64,000 nucleotides of DNA from Burkholderiales bacterium (GCA_947473125.1 CANJDH010000010.1:1-64000), one strand, 5' to 3'. Numbered from the stretch's first letter, positions 9,150-18,461 are shown. The notes: generated by a model not told the origin, from the letters alone. Numbers and translations are program-made.

Positions 9150-10261
9150 GCGAGGCGCCCTGCCTGCTGGTGGTCGACGACATACCCGCCAACGTACGGG
9201 TGCTGGCCGACATGCTCAGCTTCAGCGGTTACCGCGTGGTCACGGCGAGCGGCGGGCGCGAGGGCCTGGCAAAAATCGTCAGTGACAAGCCGGATCTGGT
9301 GCTGCTCGACGTGATGATGCCGGACATGAACGGCTACGAAGTATGCAGGGCGATTCGCGCCGACCCGGCATCGAGCATGCTGCCGGTGGTGATGGTGACG
9401 GCGCTCGACGCCGGCGAAGAGCGTGTCAAGGGCATCGAGGCGGGTGCCGACGACTTCCTCACCAAGCCGGTGAACCGCCACGAGCTGCTGGCGCGGGTCA
9501 AGTCGCTGCTGCGCGTCAAGACTTATCACGACACCATTGAGAGCCAGCGGGAAGAGTTGAAATCCCTCAATGCCGGGCTTGAAGCGCGCGTCGCCGAGCA
9601 GGTCGGGCAGATCGAGCGCCTGGCGCGCCTGAAGCGATTTCTCACGCCCAAGGTGGCTGAGCTGATTGTCTCCGGTGAGATCGGCGACCCGCTCAAAACG
9701 CGGCGCTGCGAAGTGACCGTGATGTTCATCGACCTGCGCGGCTTCACGGCGTTTACCGAAACCGCCGAGCCCGAAGAGGTGATGGGCGTGCTGCGCGAAT
9801 ACCACGCCGCGCTGGGCACGATCATCACGGCACACGACGGCACGGTTGAGCACTTCGCAGGCGATGGCGTAATGGTGGTGTTCAACGACCCGATGCCAGT
9901 CGAGCAGCATGAACTGAAGGCGGTGCAGATGGGCCTGGCGGTGCGCGAAGCGGTCGGAAACCTCGCCGTGGGCTGGAATAAGCGCGGCCATGACCTCGGT
10001 TTCGGCGTCGGCATCGCACAGGGCTTTGCCACCATCGGCGCGATCGGCTTCGAGGGTCGTCGTGACTACGGCACCATCGGCACCGTGTGCAACACGGCGG
10101 CGCGACTGTGTGGCGAGGCCAAATCGGGGCAGATCCTGATTTCGCAGCGCGTCTACACCCGGGTCGAAGACAGCGTTGCGCTCGAGGCCGTGGGTGAACT
10201 CACGCTCAAAGGCCTGTCGCGGCCGCTGGCGGCTTACAACGTTACTGGCGTCAAGCCCTAG
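9146..10261 (+). CDS. Response regulator with class III adenylyl cyclase output
   Basis: This 371-residue protein has two modules joined by a coiled coil (about 130-165). The receiver has phosphoacceptor Asp55 in LVLLDVMMPDMNGYE and the Lys of FLTKPVN. The catalytic module shows a class III nucleotidyl cyclase core: metal-binding Asp196 in VMFIDLRGFTAF, second metal Asp240 in HFAGDGVMVVF, and RRDYGTIGTVCNTAARL carrying the Asn and Arg used for transition-state stabilisation. This predicts phosphorylation-controlled cAMP synthesis (3',5'-cyclic AMP from ATP); guanylyl activity cannot be excluded by eye. It is the third gene of a coupled operon with the sensor kinase, and the gene pair next to it is convergent (mtgA). 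Confidence 0.92.
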   Translation: MSEAPCLLVVDDIPANVRVLADMLSFSGYRVVTASGGREGLAKIVSDKPDLVLLDVMMPDMNGYEVCRAIRADPASSMLPVVMVTALDAGEERVKGIEAGADDFLTKPVNRHELLARVKSLLRVKTYHDTIESQREELKSLNAGLEARVAEQVGQIERLARLKRFLTPKVAELIVSGEIGDPLKTRRCEVTVMFIDLRGFTAFTETAEPEEVMGVLREYHAALGTIITAHDGTVEHFAGDGVMVVFNDPMPVEQHELKAVQMGLAVREAVGNLAVGWNKRGHDLGFGVGIAQGFATIGAIGFEGRRDYGTIGTVCNTAARLCGEAKSGQILISQRVYTRVEDSVALEAVGELTLKGLSRPLAAYNVTGVKP

Positions 10262-10279
10262 CCCAGGGGTCGATGCGGC

Positions 10280-11032
10280 CTAGGGCGCCTCGACCTGGTT
10301 CATGCGCTGCAAAATCACCGGTACCCGCTTGGCGAGGTAGGCCGAGTTGCGGTTGCGGTCGTAAAACTGCGGTCGCGGCAGCATCGCGGCGAGGCGCGCC
10401 GCCTGCTCGCGCGACAACTGCGCGGCAGCAACACCGTAGTAATGCCGCGCCGCCGCCTCGGCGCCGAACACGCCATTGCCCCACTCGACCACGTTGAGGT
10501 AGATCTCGAGGATGCGGTCCTTGTCCATCTGCGACTCGATCATCCAGGTGATGAGTGCTTCCTGGCCCTTGCGCACGTAGCTGCGCTCGCCGGAGAGGAA
10601 CAGGTTTTTCGCCAGTTGCTGGGTGATGGTCGAGCCGCCGGCCACGACCTTGCCTTTTTTCTGGTTCTTCTCCAGCGCCTTTTCAATGCCTTTCCAGTCG
10701 AAGCCCTCGTGGTCGACGAACGAGGTGTCTTCGGCGGCGATCACCGCAAGCTTCAGGCTTTGCGCAATCCGCGGGTAGGCCACCCACTCGTGCTTGAGGG
10801 TGGCGCCCGGGTCCTTGGCGCGCAGGCCGTCGAGACGCTGGTCCATGAAGCTGGTGGAGCGCGGGTTGTGGTCGATCCACCACCAGATGCGCGCGTACAG
10901 CGAGCCTTGCCAGGCCACCAGGGCGAGCAGCAGCGCGAGCAGCGTCCAAAGCAGGATGCGCCGCAGGCGGCGCCACCGCGAAGGCCGCGCCGCTGCGGCC
11001 GGGGCCGCGCGTGGCGAAGTCTTACGCGCCAT
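10280..11032 (-). CDS. mtgA: Monofunctional biosynthetic peptidoglycan transglycosylase
   Basis: This 250-residue protein polymerises lipid II into glycan strands. The start at 11032 gives MARKTSPRAAPAAAARPSRW with one membrane anchor (about 25-48). The GT51 motifs are present: AVIAAEDTSFVDHEGFDW with the catalytic Glu, GGSTITQQLAKNLFL, and RILEIYLNVVEWGNGVFGAEAAARHYY. There is no transpeptidase domain, and the length fits MtgA. It is convergent with the cyclase gene; both end in CCC-TAG, creating a small inverted repeat (10255-10261 with 10280-10286). Confidence 0.95.
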   Translation of the reverse strand: MARKTSPRAAPAAAARPSRWRRLRRILLWTLLALLLALVAWQGSLYARIWWWIDHNPRSTSFMDQRLDGLRAKDPGATLKHEWVAYPRIAQSLKLAVIAAEDTSFVDHEGFDWKGIEKALEKNQKKGKVVAGGSTITQQLAKNLFLSGERSYVRKGQEALITWMIESQMDKDRILEIYLNVVEWGNGVFGAEAAARHYYGVAAAQLSREQAARLAAMLPRPQFYDRNRNSAYLAKRVPVILQRMNQVEAP

Positions 11033-11050
11033 CACGCACTCCCCGCAAAC

Positions 11051-11084
11051 CCCAAACCCTTGTGCACCAAGGCTTGCAGGGGAG
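11051..11084 (-). repeat. Dispersed stem-loop repeat (CTTGGTGCACAAGGG form)
   Basis: Read on the minus strand it is TGCAAGCCTTGGTGCACAAG followed by GGTTT. It lies in the 52-base spacer between mtgA and the upstream GGDEF-EAL gene. The same right half (ACAAGG) occurs in the copies at 41688 and 57339. Confidence 0.55.
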
Positions 11085-13202
11085 TCACCGGGCGCGGATC
11101 GCGCGCATGCGCTGGGTCGCGGCGAGGTCGTCGTGCGGGTAGCGCCGCAGCAGGTCGCCGGCCTCATCGGCCGGCAGCGCCTTGCACAGCAGGAAGCCCT
11201 GGAACTCCTGGCAGCCTTGCGCGCGCAGCATGTCGAGCTGCGCCTCGTTCTCGACGCCTTCGGCGAGCACGGTGAGCTTGAGGGTGCGCCCCATCTGCAC
11301 GATCGCCAAGGCAATCGCAACGTCGTCCTCATCGGTTTCGATGTCGCGCACGAAGGTGCGGTCGATCTTGAGCTTGTCGATCGGATAGCGTTTCAGGTAG
11401 GCGAGTGAGGAATAGCCGGTGCCAAAATCGTCGATCGACAGTTTCACGCCCAGGTTGCGCAGGGTCGCAAACTTGCCGGTGACGGTGGCGCTGTCGCTCA
11501 TCAGCGCGCCCTCGGTGAGCTCGACCTCGAGGTAGCGCCCTTCGAGGCCGGTCTGGCGCAGCACGCGTTCGACATCTGCCACCAGGTTGCCTGTCTTGAA
11601 CTGCACCGGCGAGACGTTGACGGCAATCGGGATTTTCGGCAAGCCGGCGTCCTGCCAGGCCTTGTTCTGCCGGCACGCCTCGGACAGCACCCAGCGCCCG
11701 ATGGCGCCGATCAGGCCGCGCTCTTCGGCAAAGCCGATGAAATCGTTCGGCGCCACCAGCACGCCATCGGGGCGGCGCCAGCGCACCAGCGCCTCGATGC
11801 CGGTGATGCGATCGCCGTTGACATCGATCTGCGGCTGGTAGTGCAGCTCGAAATTGCCGTGGCGCACGGCGTCGCGCAGCGCCGCCTCCTTGGACAAGTC
11901 GTTGTAGGCACGAACCGACAGCTCGGGCGCATAAAACTGGTACTGGCCGCGGCCGCTTTGCTTGGACAAATACATGGCGCTGTCGGCATGGCGGATCAGA
12001 TCGTCTGCGGTGGTGCCGTCGCGCGGGAACACGCTGATGCCGATCGACGGCGCCACGCTCACGGCGTGGCCGTCGATGTCGAACGGCGCCGCCACCTGTA
12101 CCAGCAGCTTGACCGCGACCGAAGCGGCCAGCTCGGGCTGCGCCAGGTCTGCGAGTACCACGATGAACTCGTCGCCGCCCTGGCGCGCCACCACGTCGAC
12201 CTCGCGCACGGCGCCCTGGATGCGCGCGGCGACTTCGGCCAGCAACAGGTCGCCGGCATGGTGGCCGAGCGAGTCGTTGACGGTCTTGAAATGGTCGAGA
12301 TCAATGAACAGCACCGCGAGGTGGTTTTGATGGCGCCGCGACATCGCCAGCAGGCTGTCGAGGCGTTCGAGCAACAGGCGCCGGTTTGGCAGGCCGGTGA
12401 GCACGTCGTGGTAGGCCAGGAAGTTGATGCGCGCCTCGGCAGCCTTGCGCTCGCGGATGTCGCGAAAAATCCCCAGGCGGTAGACCTCGCCGTTGCGGTG
12501 CAGGGTCTTGGCAACCAGCTCGACCGGCAGGCGCGTGCCATCGCGGCAGATCGCCACGGCCTCGTACACGTCCTCGCGCTGCGCCGCCATGTAGTCGGAG
12601 ACGATCTTGCGGTAATCCTCGGCGACGAAGTCGAGCGCGTTGCGGCCGATCAGCTCTTCACGGGTATAGCCGAGCATGGCGGCCATGGCCGGGTTGACGT
12701 CGGTGTAGACGCCGTCCTGGTGGAAGTAGATGCCTTCGGTGGACGCCTCGGAGAATTTGGCGAGGCGCTCCTCGCTCTCGAACATCGCGCGCTCCTTGTC
12801 CTGGCGGCGCGTGATGTCGAGGTGCAGCACAAAGGAACCGAGCTGCCGCCCGTCGGTGCCGAAATGCGGCGCCAGGCTCACTTCGATCCAGCGCTTGGAG
12901 CCGTCGGGCAAGGTGGTCTCGCGGGTGTATTCGACCACCTCGCCATTCTGGGCTTTTTCGACATGCGGGCCGATGGCCTGCCAGGCCGCGTCGCCGATCA
13001 CCTCGCGCACGGTCTTGCCGATGATGTTTTGCGGCGTGCAGCCGTTGTAGGCGGCGTAGGCGCGATTGGCGAACCGGCACTGGTAGGTGCCCACCTCGTA
13101 GTACGCGGTCATCGCCGGGATGTGGTCGGCCAGGCTGGTGAGCAACTGCTCGCCGTCGGGAAATCCCGCGACGTTCTTCAGGGAGGGTGGTGAATCAGGC
13201 AT
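11085..13202 (-). CDS. PAS-PAS-GGDEF-EAL cyclic-di-GMP enzyme
   Basis: This 705-residue cytoplasmic protein has two PAS domains (about 20-130 and 145-255), followed by GGDEF (about 258-425) and EAL (about 435-695) domains. The diguanylate cyclase site is intact (GGDEF at 342-346), with a product-inhibition I-site RxxD at 333-336. The phosphodiesterase domain retains EAL (470-472, EALVRW), NVSP, ELTE, DDFGTGYSSLAYLK, KIDRTFV and AEGVE. Both activities are therefore possible; which one dominates cannot be told. No membrane segments are visible, so sensing is cytoplasmic through the PAS domains. It is followed by mtgA after 52 bases. Confidence 0.93.
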   Translation of the reverse strand: MPDSPPSLKNVAGFPDGEQLLTSLADHIPAMTAYYEVGTYQCRFANRAYAAYNGCTPQNIIGKTVREVIGDAAWQAIGPHVEKAQNGEVVEYTRETTLPDGSKRWIEVSLAPHFGTDGRQLGSFVLHLDITRRQDKERAMFESEERLAKFSEASTEGIYFHQDGVYTDVNPAMAAMLGYTREELIGRNALDFVAEDYRKIVSDYMAAQREDVYEAVAICRDGTRLPVELVAKTLHRNGEVYRLGIFRDIRERKAAEARINFLAYHDVLTGLPNRRLLLERLDSLLAMSRRHQNHLAVLFIDLDHFKTVNDSLGHHAGDLLLAEVAARIQGAVREVDVVARQGGDEFIVVLADLAQPELAASVAVKLLVQVAAPFDIDGHAVSVAPSIGISVFPRDGTTADDLIRHADSAMYLSKQSGRGQYQFYAPELSVRAYNDLSKEAALRDAVRHGNFELHYQPQIDVNGDRITGIEALVRWRRPDGVLVAPNDFIGFAEERGLIGAIGRWVLSEACRQNKAWQDAGLPKIPIAVNVSPVQFKTGNLVADVERVLRQTGLEGRYLEVELTEGALMSDSATVTGKFATLRNLGVKLSIDDFGTGYSSLAYLKRYPIDKLKIDRTFVRDIETDEDDVAIALAIVQMGRTLKLTVLAEGVENEAQLDMLRAQGCQEFQGFLLCKALPADEAGDLLRRYPHDDLAATQRMRAIRAR

Positions 13203-13214
13203 GGGCAGAGCGAG

Positions 13215-13244
13215 GATCGGAATCGGGGTCGGGGTCGGGGTCGG
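13215..13244. repeat. Hexanucleotide tandem repeat (GATCGG/AATCGG/GGTCGG x3)
   Basis: There are five consecutive 6-base units in the 164-base spacer upstream of the GGDEF-EAL gene: one GATCGG, one AATCGG and three perfect GGTCGG. The plus strand is G-rich. It may vary in copy number or affect expression; no gene is visible in this spacer. Confidence 0.7.
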
Positions 13245-13366
13245 AGGGCGCTGCGCTTGCGCACATCAGGCGCAGCAATCAGGTTTTGCATCCTACCGGA
13301 TTGTTGGCGTGGCAAGGGCTGCGGCAGGTGCCGCGACACGACGCACGCACGCGGGTCGTGCGCGTC

Positions 13367-14284
13367 TCATTCCACCGAGAGCGCGTCGGCGCGCGAGAAG
13401 GTCCAGGTCATGGTCAGGTCGAGCACGCCGTAGCGCGATTGCATCTGCGATGAAAAGCGCCCGTAGGGCTCGCCCAGGCGCACGATGCGCTTGGCCGCGT
13501 TATCGATTTCACGGGTGCCCGAAGAGCGGTCGATCTCGACCTTCTCGACCCGGCCGTCGGCGAACACCGACACCGTCATCACGAGGCGGTAGAGGCGCCC
13601 GCGCGCCGCCTCGGGATAGTTGACATTGCCGATGCGCTCGACCTTGTCGGCCCATTGCTTGAAATACATCGCGTATTCGACCTCGCGCGTCGACGGCGTG
13701 ATGTAGCCGCGCTTGGGGCGTGCGTTTTCGTCTTCGATGCGCTTGGCGATCTCCGCCTCCTTGCGCAGAATCGCCTGGGCACTGGCCATCAACTCGAGGC
13801 CGGTAGCCTGCGGCTGCACCGGCTTGGGCTCGGTTTGCTGCTCGGGCTTGGCGTCGACCGCAGAAACCTTGGACGGCGACTCCTTGAGCTGGCTCATCAG
13901 CTTTTTCTGTTCGGCCTCGAGCTGCTGGAGGCGCGCCGAGGCTTCGGAGAGCTTGTCGCCATCCTGCGCGGCACGCGAGCGCGTCAGGAAGGATTTGGCG
14001 CGGCCCTTGGCCGCCTCGCCGCCGCCATCCAGGTTGGCCTGCGCGAGCGCCTCGGCCTTGACCGGCTTGGTGGCGTGCTTGGCATTGACCAGGATGACAT
14101 CGAGCGGCGCTTCGAGCGGTTTCAGGCGTGGCGCTTCCGGAACCACGAATTTGAGCGTCAACACCCCGGCATGGGCCACGGTGGAGATCAGCAGCGCACT
14201 GGTCAGGAGACGTTGTGAAGCATCCAGCCGGCGCCACCAGTCGGGAGCCGGAAAGGTCTGGAAAAATGCTTCGGCGATGCTCAA
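13367..14284 (-). CDS. TonB-like energy-transducer protein
   Basis: This 305-residue protein has an N-terminal cytoplasmic stub, one membrane helix (about 26-48, LLTSALLISTVAHAGVLTLKF), a periplasmic charged and Pro/Lys-containing coiled-coil linker (about 100-200) and a TonB C-terminal domain (RIGNVNYPEAARGRLYRLVM, followed by FADGRVEKVEIDRSSGTREID). The start appears to be TTG at 14284 with only a weak ribosome-binding site, in an AT-rich spacer. ExbB and ExbD genes are not adjacent, so it must share a proton channel encoded elsewhere or serve another purpose. The YPEAARGRL signature makes the family call firm. Confidence 0.88.
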   Translation of the reverse strand: MSIAEAFFQTFPAPDWWRRLDASQRLLTSALLISTVAHAGVLTLKFVVPEAPRLKPLEAPLDVILVNAKHATKPVKAEALAQANLDGGGEAAKGRAKSFLTRSRAAQDGDKLSEASARLQQLEAEQKKLMSQLKESPSKVSAVDAKPEQQTEPKPVQPQATGLELMASAQAILRKEAEIAKRIEDENARPKRGYITPSTREVEYAMYFKQWADKVERIGNVNYPEAARGRLYRLVMTVSVFADGRVEKVEIDRSSGTREIDNAAKRIVRLGEPYGRFSSQMQSRYGVLDLTMTWTFSRADALSVE

Positions 14285-14330
14285 TGTATTCTCGAAATAT
14301 TCAATATATTTATATACTTATATGGCTATT
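14285..14330. promoter_or_regulatory. AT-rich spacer, probable promoter of the TonB-like gene
   Basis: This 46-base stretch is almost entirely A and T, in sharp contrast with the GC-rich surroundings. It contains ATATTTATATAC-type runs and lies between the RNase stop and the TTG start of the TonB-like gene (minus strand). Several TATA-like -10 candidates overlap, so none is singled out. Confidence 0.4.
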
Positions 14331-16427
14331 CTAATCTGAAATATCTCCCTCCTCCAGCATTTCCACCAATTCAGCGGCGCCGGAGTCTGCACTCACATTG
14401 GCGCCGGTTTGAGTCGCCACATCAGGCACAGGTTCAAGCACGCCGGCAAAGGCCGCGTCGATACTGAGGCGCCACTCGTCGACCGCGCGCACCTGCACGG
14501 CCACGCGCGTGCCCTGCGGCAGCGCCGGCAAGCCGGCCACCGACAGGCGCAGCGGCAGCTCATCAAGGCGCACCACGCCATCGCGCATCACGCTGCCGGG
14601 CAAGGCGGCAGAGGCGTCGTCGGCGCGCACCCGCCCTTCCTGCAGCAGCCAGCGCATGCACCAGTAGCGCTCCATAGTGTCCTGGAACTCGGCATAGGCG
14701 GTATAGGCAGAATCGAACGCGGCAATCGCGGACAGGAGCATTTCGGATTTGGCCGCAAACGGCGGCTTGGCCGCCTCTGCGCCGGCTGCGTGCTCCGCGC
14801 CGGCTGCCGCGTCGGGCCGCGTCAGGACCGCAATCAGCTGCCACTGGTTGACCAGGTCGACATAGCGGCGCAGCGGCGAGGACGACCAGGCATAGTGCGT
14901 CACGCCCAGGCCGATGTGCGGCGCCGGGGCCGAGGTCATGCGTACCTTGCCCTGGATGCCGACGCCGGTCTTGACGCGGTAGATGCCCGCCGCGCCCTTG
15001 TCGGCGAGCAGCTTGCCCCAGGTCGAATTGGCCAGGATCATCAGCTCGGAGACGATCTTGTCGAGCGGCGCACCGCGCTTGCGTTCACCGATGCTGACGT
15101 GCCGGCCATTATCCCAGTCGACGCGAAATGAAAAATCGCGCATGTGCGCGGCGGTCGAGGGCTTGCCGCGCACTTTTTCGAGGGCGTTGGCGAAGCGCCA
15201 CAGGAACTGCAACTCGGGCTTGAACGGGAACGTGCCGCCGCCGGATTCGAGGTTGGCTTGCGTGACTTCGGCGTCGAGCACGTCGTGGCGCAGGTTGGCG
15301 CCGATCTCGATGCTGTCGACGCAGCTGCGCATCGCGATCACCGAGCCGTCGGTTTCATGGACATCAAGGTACAGCGACACCGCCGGCATGCGCCGCCCTT
15401 CGATCAGGGTGAAGCGCTCGACCACACCGTCGGGCAGCATGGTGATCTTGTCGCCCGGCATGTAGACGGTCGAGAGCCGGCGCCGCGCGATCACGTCGAC
15501 CGGCGAGTCGGGCGCAAACCCGAGGCCCGGCGCCGCGATATGGATGCCGACGCGCGTCACGCCGTCGCGCACATGCTTGACCGACAGGGCATCGTCGATC
15601 TCGGTGGTGGCCGAGTCGTCGATTGAAAACGCCGGGCCGTTGTCGGATGGCGGAATATCCGCCAATCCTCCGAAAACCGTTGGTGCAAGCGCCTCTTCAA
15701 GGTTTATCTCAGGAAACCCGCGCCCACCAAGCCTTTCCGGGAAGTTCTCGTGCAAAAACCGCCCAAGGTAATAGTCGTAGGCACTGGCCAGCACGCCGGC
15801 GCGGTGCAGCAGCACCGGAGCCGACAGCACGGTCTGGGCGCAGGCCGACTCGAGCGCCTTGAAGCCGATCGATTGCTTGTCGGGCGCATACAGCAATTGC
15901 AGTATCTGCGGCGCCAGCTCGGCCGGCACCTCGAAGCGCGCCAGTTGCTCGGTGTAGCGCGCCTGCAATTGGGCCTCGCGCTTCTTGCGCTCCACCGAGG
16001 CCAGCGCCGCCTTGAGCGCCTCCTCGGGCGCAGCCTTGTAGCGGCCCTTGCCCTTCTTGTGGAAGTAGATCGGCGCGCCGTGCAGGCGCATGATCAAGGC
16101 CGCCGACTCGACCGGCGTGGGCGCGCGCCCGTAGTACTCGCTGGCCATGCCTTCGGCACCGAATTCTTCTTTCGGGGCAACGTCCCAGAGGAAATCGAGG
16201 TCGAGCCCGCCCGCCTCCGCTTCCGCCAGGGGCAGAAACTCCGCCAGGCCGGGTTGCGTGAACTTGATCAGCACGTTGGCGGCCTTGATCTTGGAGCGTT
16301 TGCCGTGCGCCGCTTCGACCTGGTAGGACGCGTCGTTTTCGGTCAGCACATGGCCGACCTTGAAGCCGCCATCTTCTTCGTAAAAGACGTTCAAGAGAGT
16401 GTCACTTTCGCGCCCGAAACTGCGCAT
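14331..16427 (-). CDS. RNase II/R family exoribonuclease
   Basis: This 698-residue protein has an RNB catalytic domain: AFSIDDSATTEIDDALSV carries the Asp cluster that binds magnesium, and YAWSSSPLRRYVDLVNQWQL is the conserved substrate-channel motif. The domain order (short N-terminal region, RNB at about 270-580, a C-terminal region) and length are close to RNase II and shorter than RNase R. The S1-type C terminus is weak (RVAVQVRAVDEW). It should degrade RNA 3' to 5'. Two copies of the window's dispersed repeat lie in frame inside the gene (15671-15740), where they encode EEALAPTVFGG and GGRGFPEINL. Confidence 0.9.
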   Translation of the reverse strand: MRSFGRESDTLLNVFYEEDGGFKVGHVLTENDASYQVEAAHGKRSKIKAANVLIKFTQPGLAEFLPLAEAEAGGLDLDFLWDVAPKEEFGAEGMASEYYGRAPTPVESAALIMRLHGAPIYFHKKGKGRYKAAPEEALKAALASVERKKREAQLQARYTEQLARFEVPAELAPQILQLLYAPDKQSIGFKALESACAQTVLSAPVLLHRAGVLASAYDYYLGRFLHENFPERLGGRGFPEINLEEALAPTVFGGLADIPPSDNGPAFSIDDSATTEIDDALSVKHVRDGVTRVGIHIAAPGLGFAPDSPVDVIARRRLSTVYMPGDKITMLPDGVVERFTLIEGRRMPAVSLYLDVHETDGSVIAMRSCVDSIEIGANLRHDVLDAEVTQANLESGGGTFPFKPELQFLWRFANALEKVRGKPSTAAHMRDFSFRVDWDNGRHVSIGERKRGAPLDKIVSELMILANSTWGKLLADKGAAGIYRVKTGVGIQGKVRMTSAPAPHIGLGVTHYAWSSSPLRRYVDLVNQWQLIAVLTRPDAAAGAEHAAGAEAAKPPFAAKSEMLLSAIAAFDSAYTAYAEFQDTMERYWCMRWLLQEGRVRADDASAALPGSVMRDGVVRLDELPLRLSVAGLPALPQGTRVAVQVRAVDEWRLSIDAAFAGVLEPVPDVATQTGANVSADSGAAELVEMLEEGDISD
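15671..15740. repeat. Two inverted copies of the dispersed repeat inside the RNase gene
   Basis: The first copy reads CGAAAACCGTTGGTGCAAGC on the plus strand. The second, at 15712-15740, reads GGAAAGGCTTGGTGGGCGCG on the minus strand. They are arranged head to head within a continuous coding frame. Confidence 0.55.
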
Positions 16428-16546
16428 GCGGCATGTAAGCTGAGCGAAACCGGAGCGCAGCCAAGGCGATGGATGGTGGCGGGTAAAATCGGCGCAATTA
16501 TAGCTTTCACCCCTCTCATCCCCCTCATCCCGACAGGAGATATTTC

Positions 16547-17344
16547 ATGGCAATGGACGTCATCGACTACAAGGTCTACGGCGCGGAAATGCAGTTCGTC
16601 GAGATCGAACTCGACCCGGCGGAAGCGGCGGTCGGCGAGGCCGGCAGCATGTTCTACATGGAAGACGACATCACCATGGAAACCATTTTCGGCGACGGTT
16701 CGGCCCAGCAGTCGGGCTTTTTCAGCAAGGTGCTGGGCGCGGGCAAACGGCTCCTGACCGGCGAATCGCTGTTCACCACGGTGTATACCAACAAGGGCGG
16801 CGAAAAGCGCAAGGTCGCCTTCGGCGCGCCCTATCCGGGCAAGATCATCCCGATCGACCTGGCGAAGATCGGCGGCACCTTCATCTGCCAAAAGGACGCG
16901 TTTCTTTGCGCAGCCAAGGGGGTGGCGCTGGGCATTGCGTTCCAGAAAAAACTCGGCGCCGGCTTTTTTGGCGGCGAGGGATTCATCATGCAAAAGCTCG
17001 ACGGCGACGGCATGGCCTTCCTGCACGCCGGCGGCACCATGCACAAGCGCGACCTCAAGCCCGGCGAAACGCTGCGCGTCGACACCGGCTGCCTGGTCGG
17101 CCTGCAGCCCTCGGTCGACTACGACATCCAGATGGTGCCGGGCATCAAGACGGCTCTGTTCGGCGGCGAAGGACTGTTCTTCGCCACCTTGCGCGGCCCC
17201 GGCACGGTGATCCTGCAGTCGTTGCCGTTTGCGCGCCTCGCGTCGCGCATTTTTGCCGCGGCACCACGCGGCAAGGGCGGTGGCGGCGTGGGCGGTGAGC
17301 AGGGCAGCGTGCTCGGCGGCATTTTCGGCGGTGACGACGATTGA
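16547..17344 (+). CDS. AIM24/TIGR00266 family protein
   Basis: This 265-residue protein has the AIM24 beta-sandwich pattern: an early [16 protein letters not shown], a central [53 protein letters not shown], and a Gly-rich tail GGIFGGDDD. The start ATG at 16547 follows an AGGAGA ribosome-binding site. The family is widespread in bacteria and has no agreed biochemical function. The next gene (an M48 protease) follows after 24 bases and probably shares the transcript. Confidence 0.9.
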   Translation: MAMDVIDYKVYGAEMQFVEIELDPAEAAVGEAGSMFYMEDDITMETIFGDGSAQQSGFFSKVLGAGKRLLTGESLFTTVYTNKGGEKRKVAFGAPYPGKIIPIDLAKIGGTFICQKDAFLCAAKGVALGIAFQKKLGAGFFGGEGFIMQKLDGDGMAFLHAGGTMHKRDLKPGETLRVDTGCLVGLQPSVDYDIQMVPGIKTALFGGEGLFFATLRGPGTVILQSLPFARLASRIFAAAPRGKGGGGVGGEQGSVLGGIFGGDDD

Positions 17345-17368
17345 TCCGCAGTCAGGACGCATAAGCTC

Positions 17369-18448
17369 ATGCAACGACTGAACGGGGCGGCATTCGGCCC
17401 CGGCTTTTCCGCCAACGGCTCAAAAGTCGAGCTCGAGGCGGGCGATTACGGGCTGCGCCTGGTCACGGCGGAGGCGCTCGACGGCAACCCGCCGTGGTCG
17501 GACATCGCGATCCACAAGAGCGGTTGGGACGGCTCGCAAGTGCGCCTCGAGTGGCAGGGCAAAGCCGGACGCTATGCGCTGATGCTGCCTGACGCGGCAA
17601 GCGTTGCAGCGGTGCGCGCGCTGCTGCCCAAGGGCGGCGGCATCCAGGCATCGCGCCCGGACAGCGCCACGCGCGCCTGGTCGCACGCGATGATCTGGCT
17701 CACGTTTGCGCTGCCCCTGCTTGCCCTGCTTGCGGTCGTGTCGCAACACGACCGCATCGCCAGTTGGGCGGTGTCGCAGATACCGGTGGAACAGGAACGC
17801 AAGCTCGGCGAGATGGTGTTCGCCCAGCAAAAAGCCAACCTGAAACTGGTTGAAGGCGCACCGCTCGAACTGGTGCGCGACCTCGGGGCGCGGCTCACCA
17901 AAGGCTCGGCCTACCAATACGAGTTTTATGTGGCGGACGACAAGGTGGTCAACGCCTATGCGATGCCGGGCGGTTTTGTCGTGATGCACACCGGGCTGTT
18001 GCAACTGGCGGATACGCCCGAGGAAGTCGCCGGGGTCCTGGCGCACGAAGTGATGCATGTCGAAAAGCGCCACAGCCTCAAGGCCATGGCCAAATCGCTC
18101 GGCCTGATGGCCACTGTAACCCTGGTGTTCGGCGACCTCGGCGGCATTGCTTCGATGGGCAGCGACCTGCTCGGCCTGAAGTTCTCGCGCGACCACGAAA
18201 CCGAAGCCGACCGCGAGGGCCTGAAAGCCTTGGTAGGAGCGGGTCTTGGCCCACAAGGCATGGCGTCATTCTTTCGCAAGATGGCCGCGCAGGAAAAGCT
18301 CGACCTCGGTTTCCTGTCGACCCACCCGGCCAGCGAAGAGCGCTTTGCCGCGATCGACGCCGCGCTCAAGGCACTGCCCGATGCGGCGCGCAATGCGCCG
18401 GCCCTGCCCTACGACTACAAGGCCCTCAAGGCCGCATTGCCCAAATAA
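17369..18448 (+). CDS. M48 family membrane metallopeptidase
   Basis: This 359-residue zinc protease has the HEVMH motif at residues 226-230 and a third zinc ligand Glu277 in SRDHETEADREGL. An N-terminal beta-rich region of about 100 residues precedes one membrane helix (about 107-126), and the catalytic domain follows, so the enzyme is anchored in the inner membrane, as in the Oma1/BepA-like branch. LSTHPASEERFAAI closes the domain as expected. In-frame sequence around 18218-18252 (LKALVGAGLGPQG) overlaps a member of the dispersed repeat family. Its substrate is unknown; a role in envelope quality control would fit the family. Confidence 0.92.
   Translation: MQRLNGAAFGPGFSANGSKVELEAGDYGLRLVTAEALDGNPPWSDIAIHKSGWDGSQVRLEWQGKAGRYALMLPDAASVAAVRALLPKGGGIQASRPDSATRAWSHAMIWLTFALPLLALLAVVSQHDRIASWAVSQIPVEQERKLGEMVFAQQKANLKLVEGAPLELVRDLGARLTKGSAYQYEFYVADDKVVNAYAMPGGFVVMHTGLLQLADTPEEVAGVLAHEVMHVEKRHSLKAMAKSLGLMATVTLVFGDLGGIASMGSDLLGLKFSRDHETEADREGLKALVGAGLGPQGMASFFRKMAAQEKLDLGFLSTHPASEERFAAIDAALKALPDAARNAPALPYDYKALKAALPK
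18218..18252 (+). repeat. Dispersed repeat family member inside the M48 protease gene
   Basis: The site reads CCTGAAAGCCTTGGTAGGAG followed by CGGGTCTTGG, matching the family consensus at most positions while encoding LKALVGAGLG in frame. Chance resemblance is possible because the protein context is plausible on its own. Confidence 0.4.
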
Positions 18449-18461
18449 CTTAAGGCCGCAC

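Noticed and set aside
10255-10286. Inverted repeat between the cyclase and mtgA as a designed bidirectional terminator
   Set aside because: It arises because both genes end in Pro-stop (CCC-TAG); the 7-base arms are 18 bases apart and no T-run follows.
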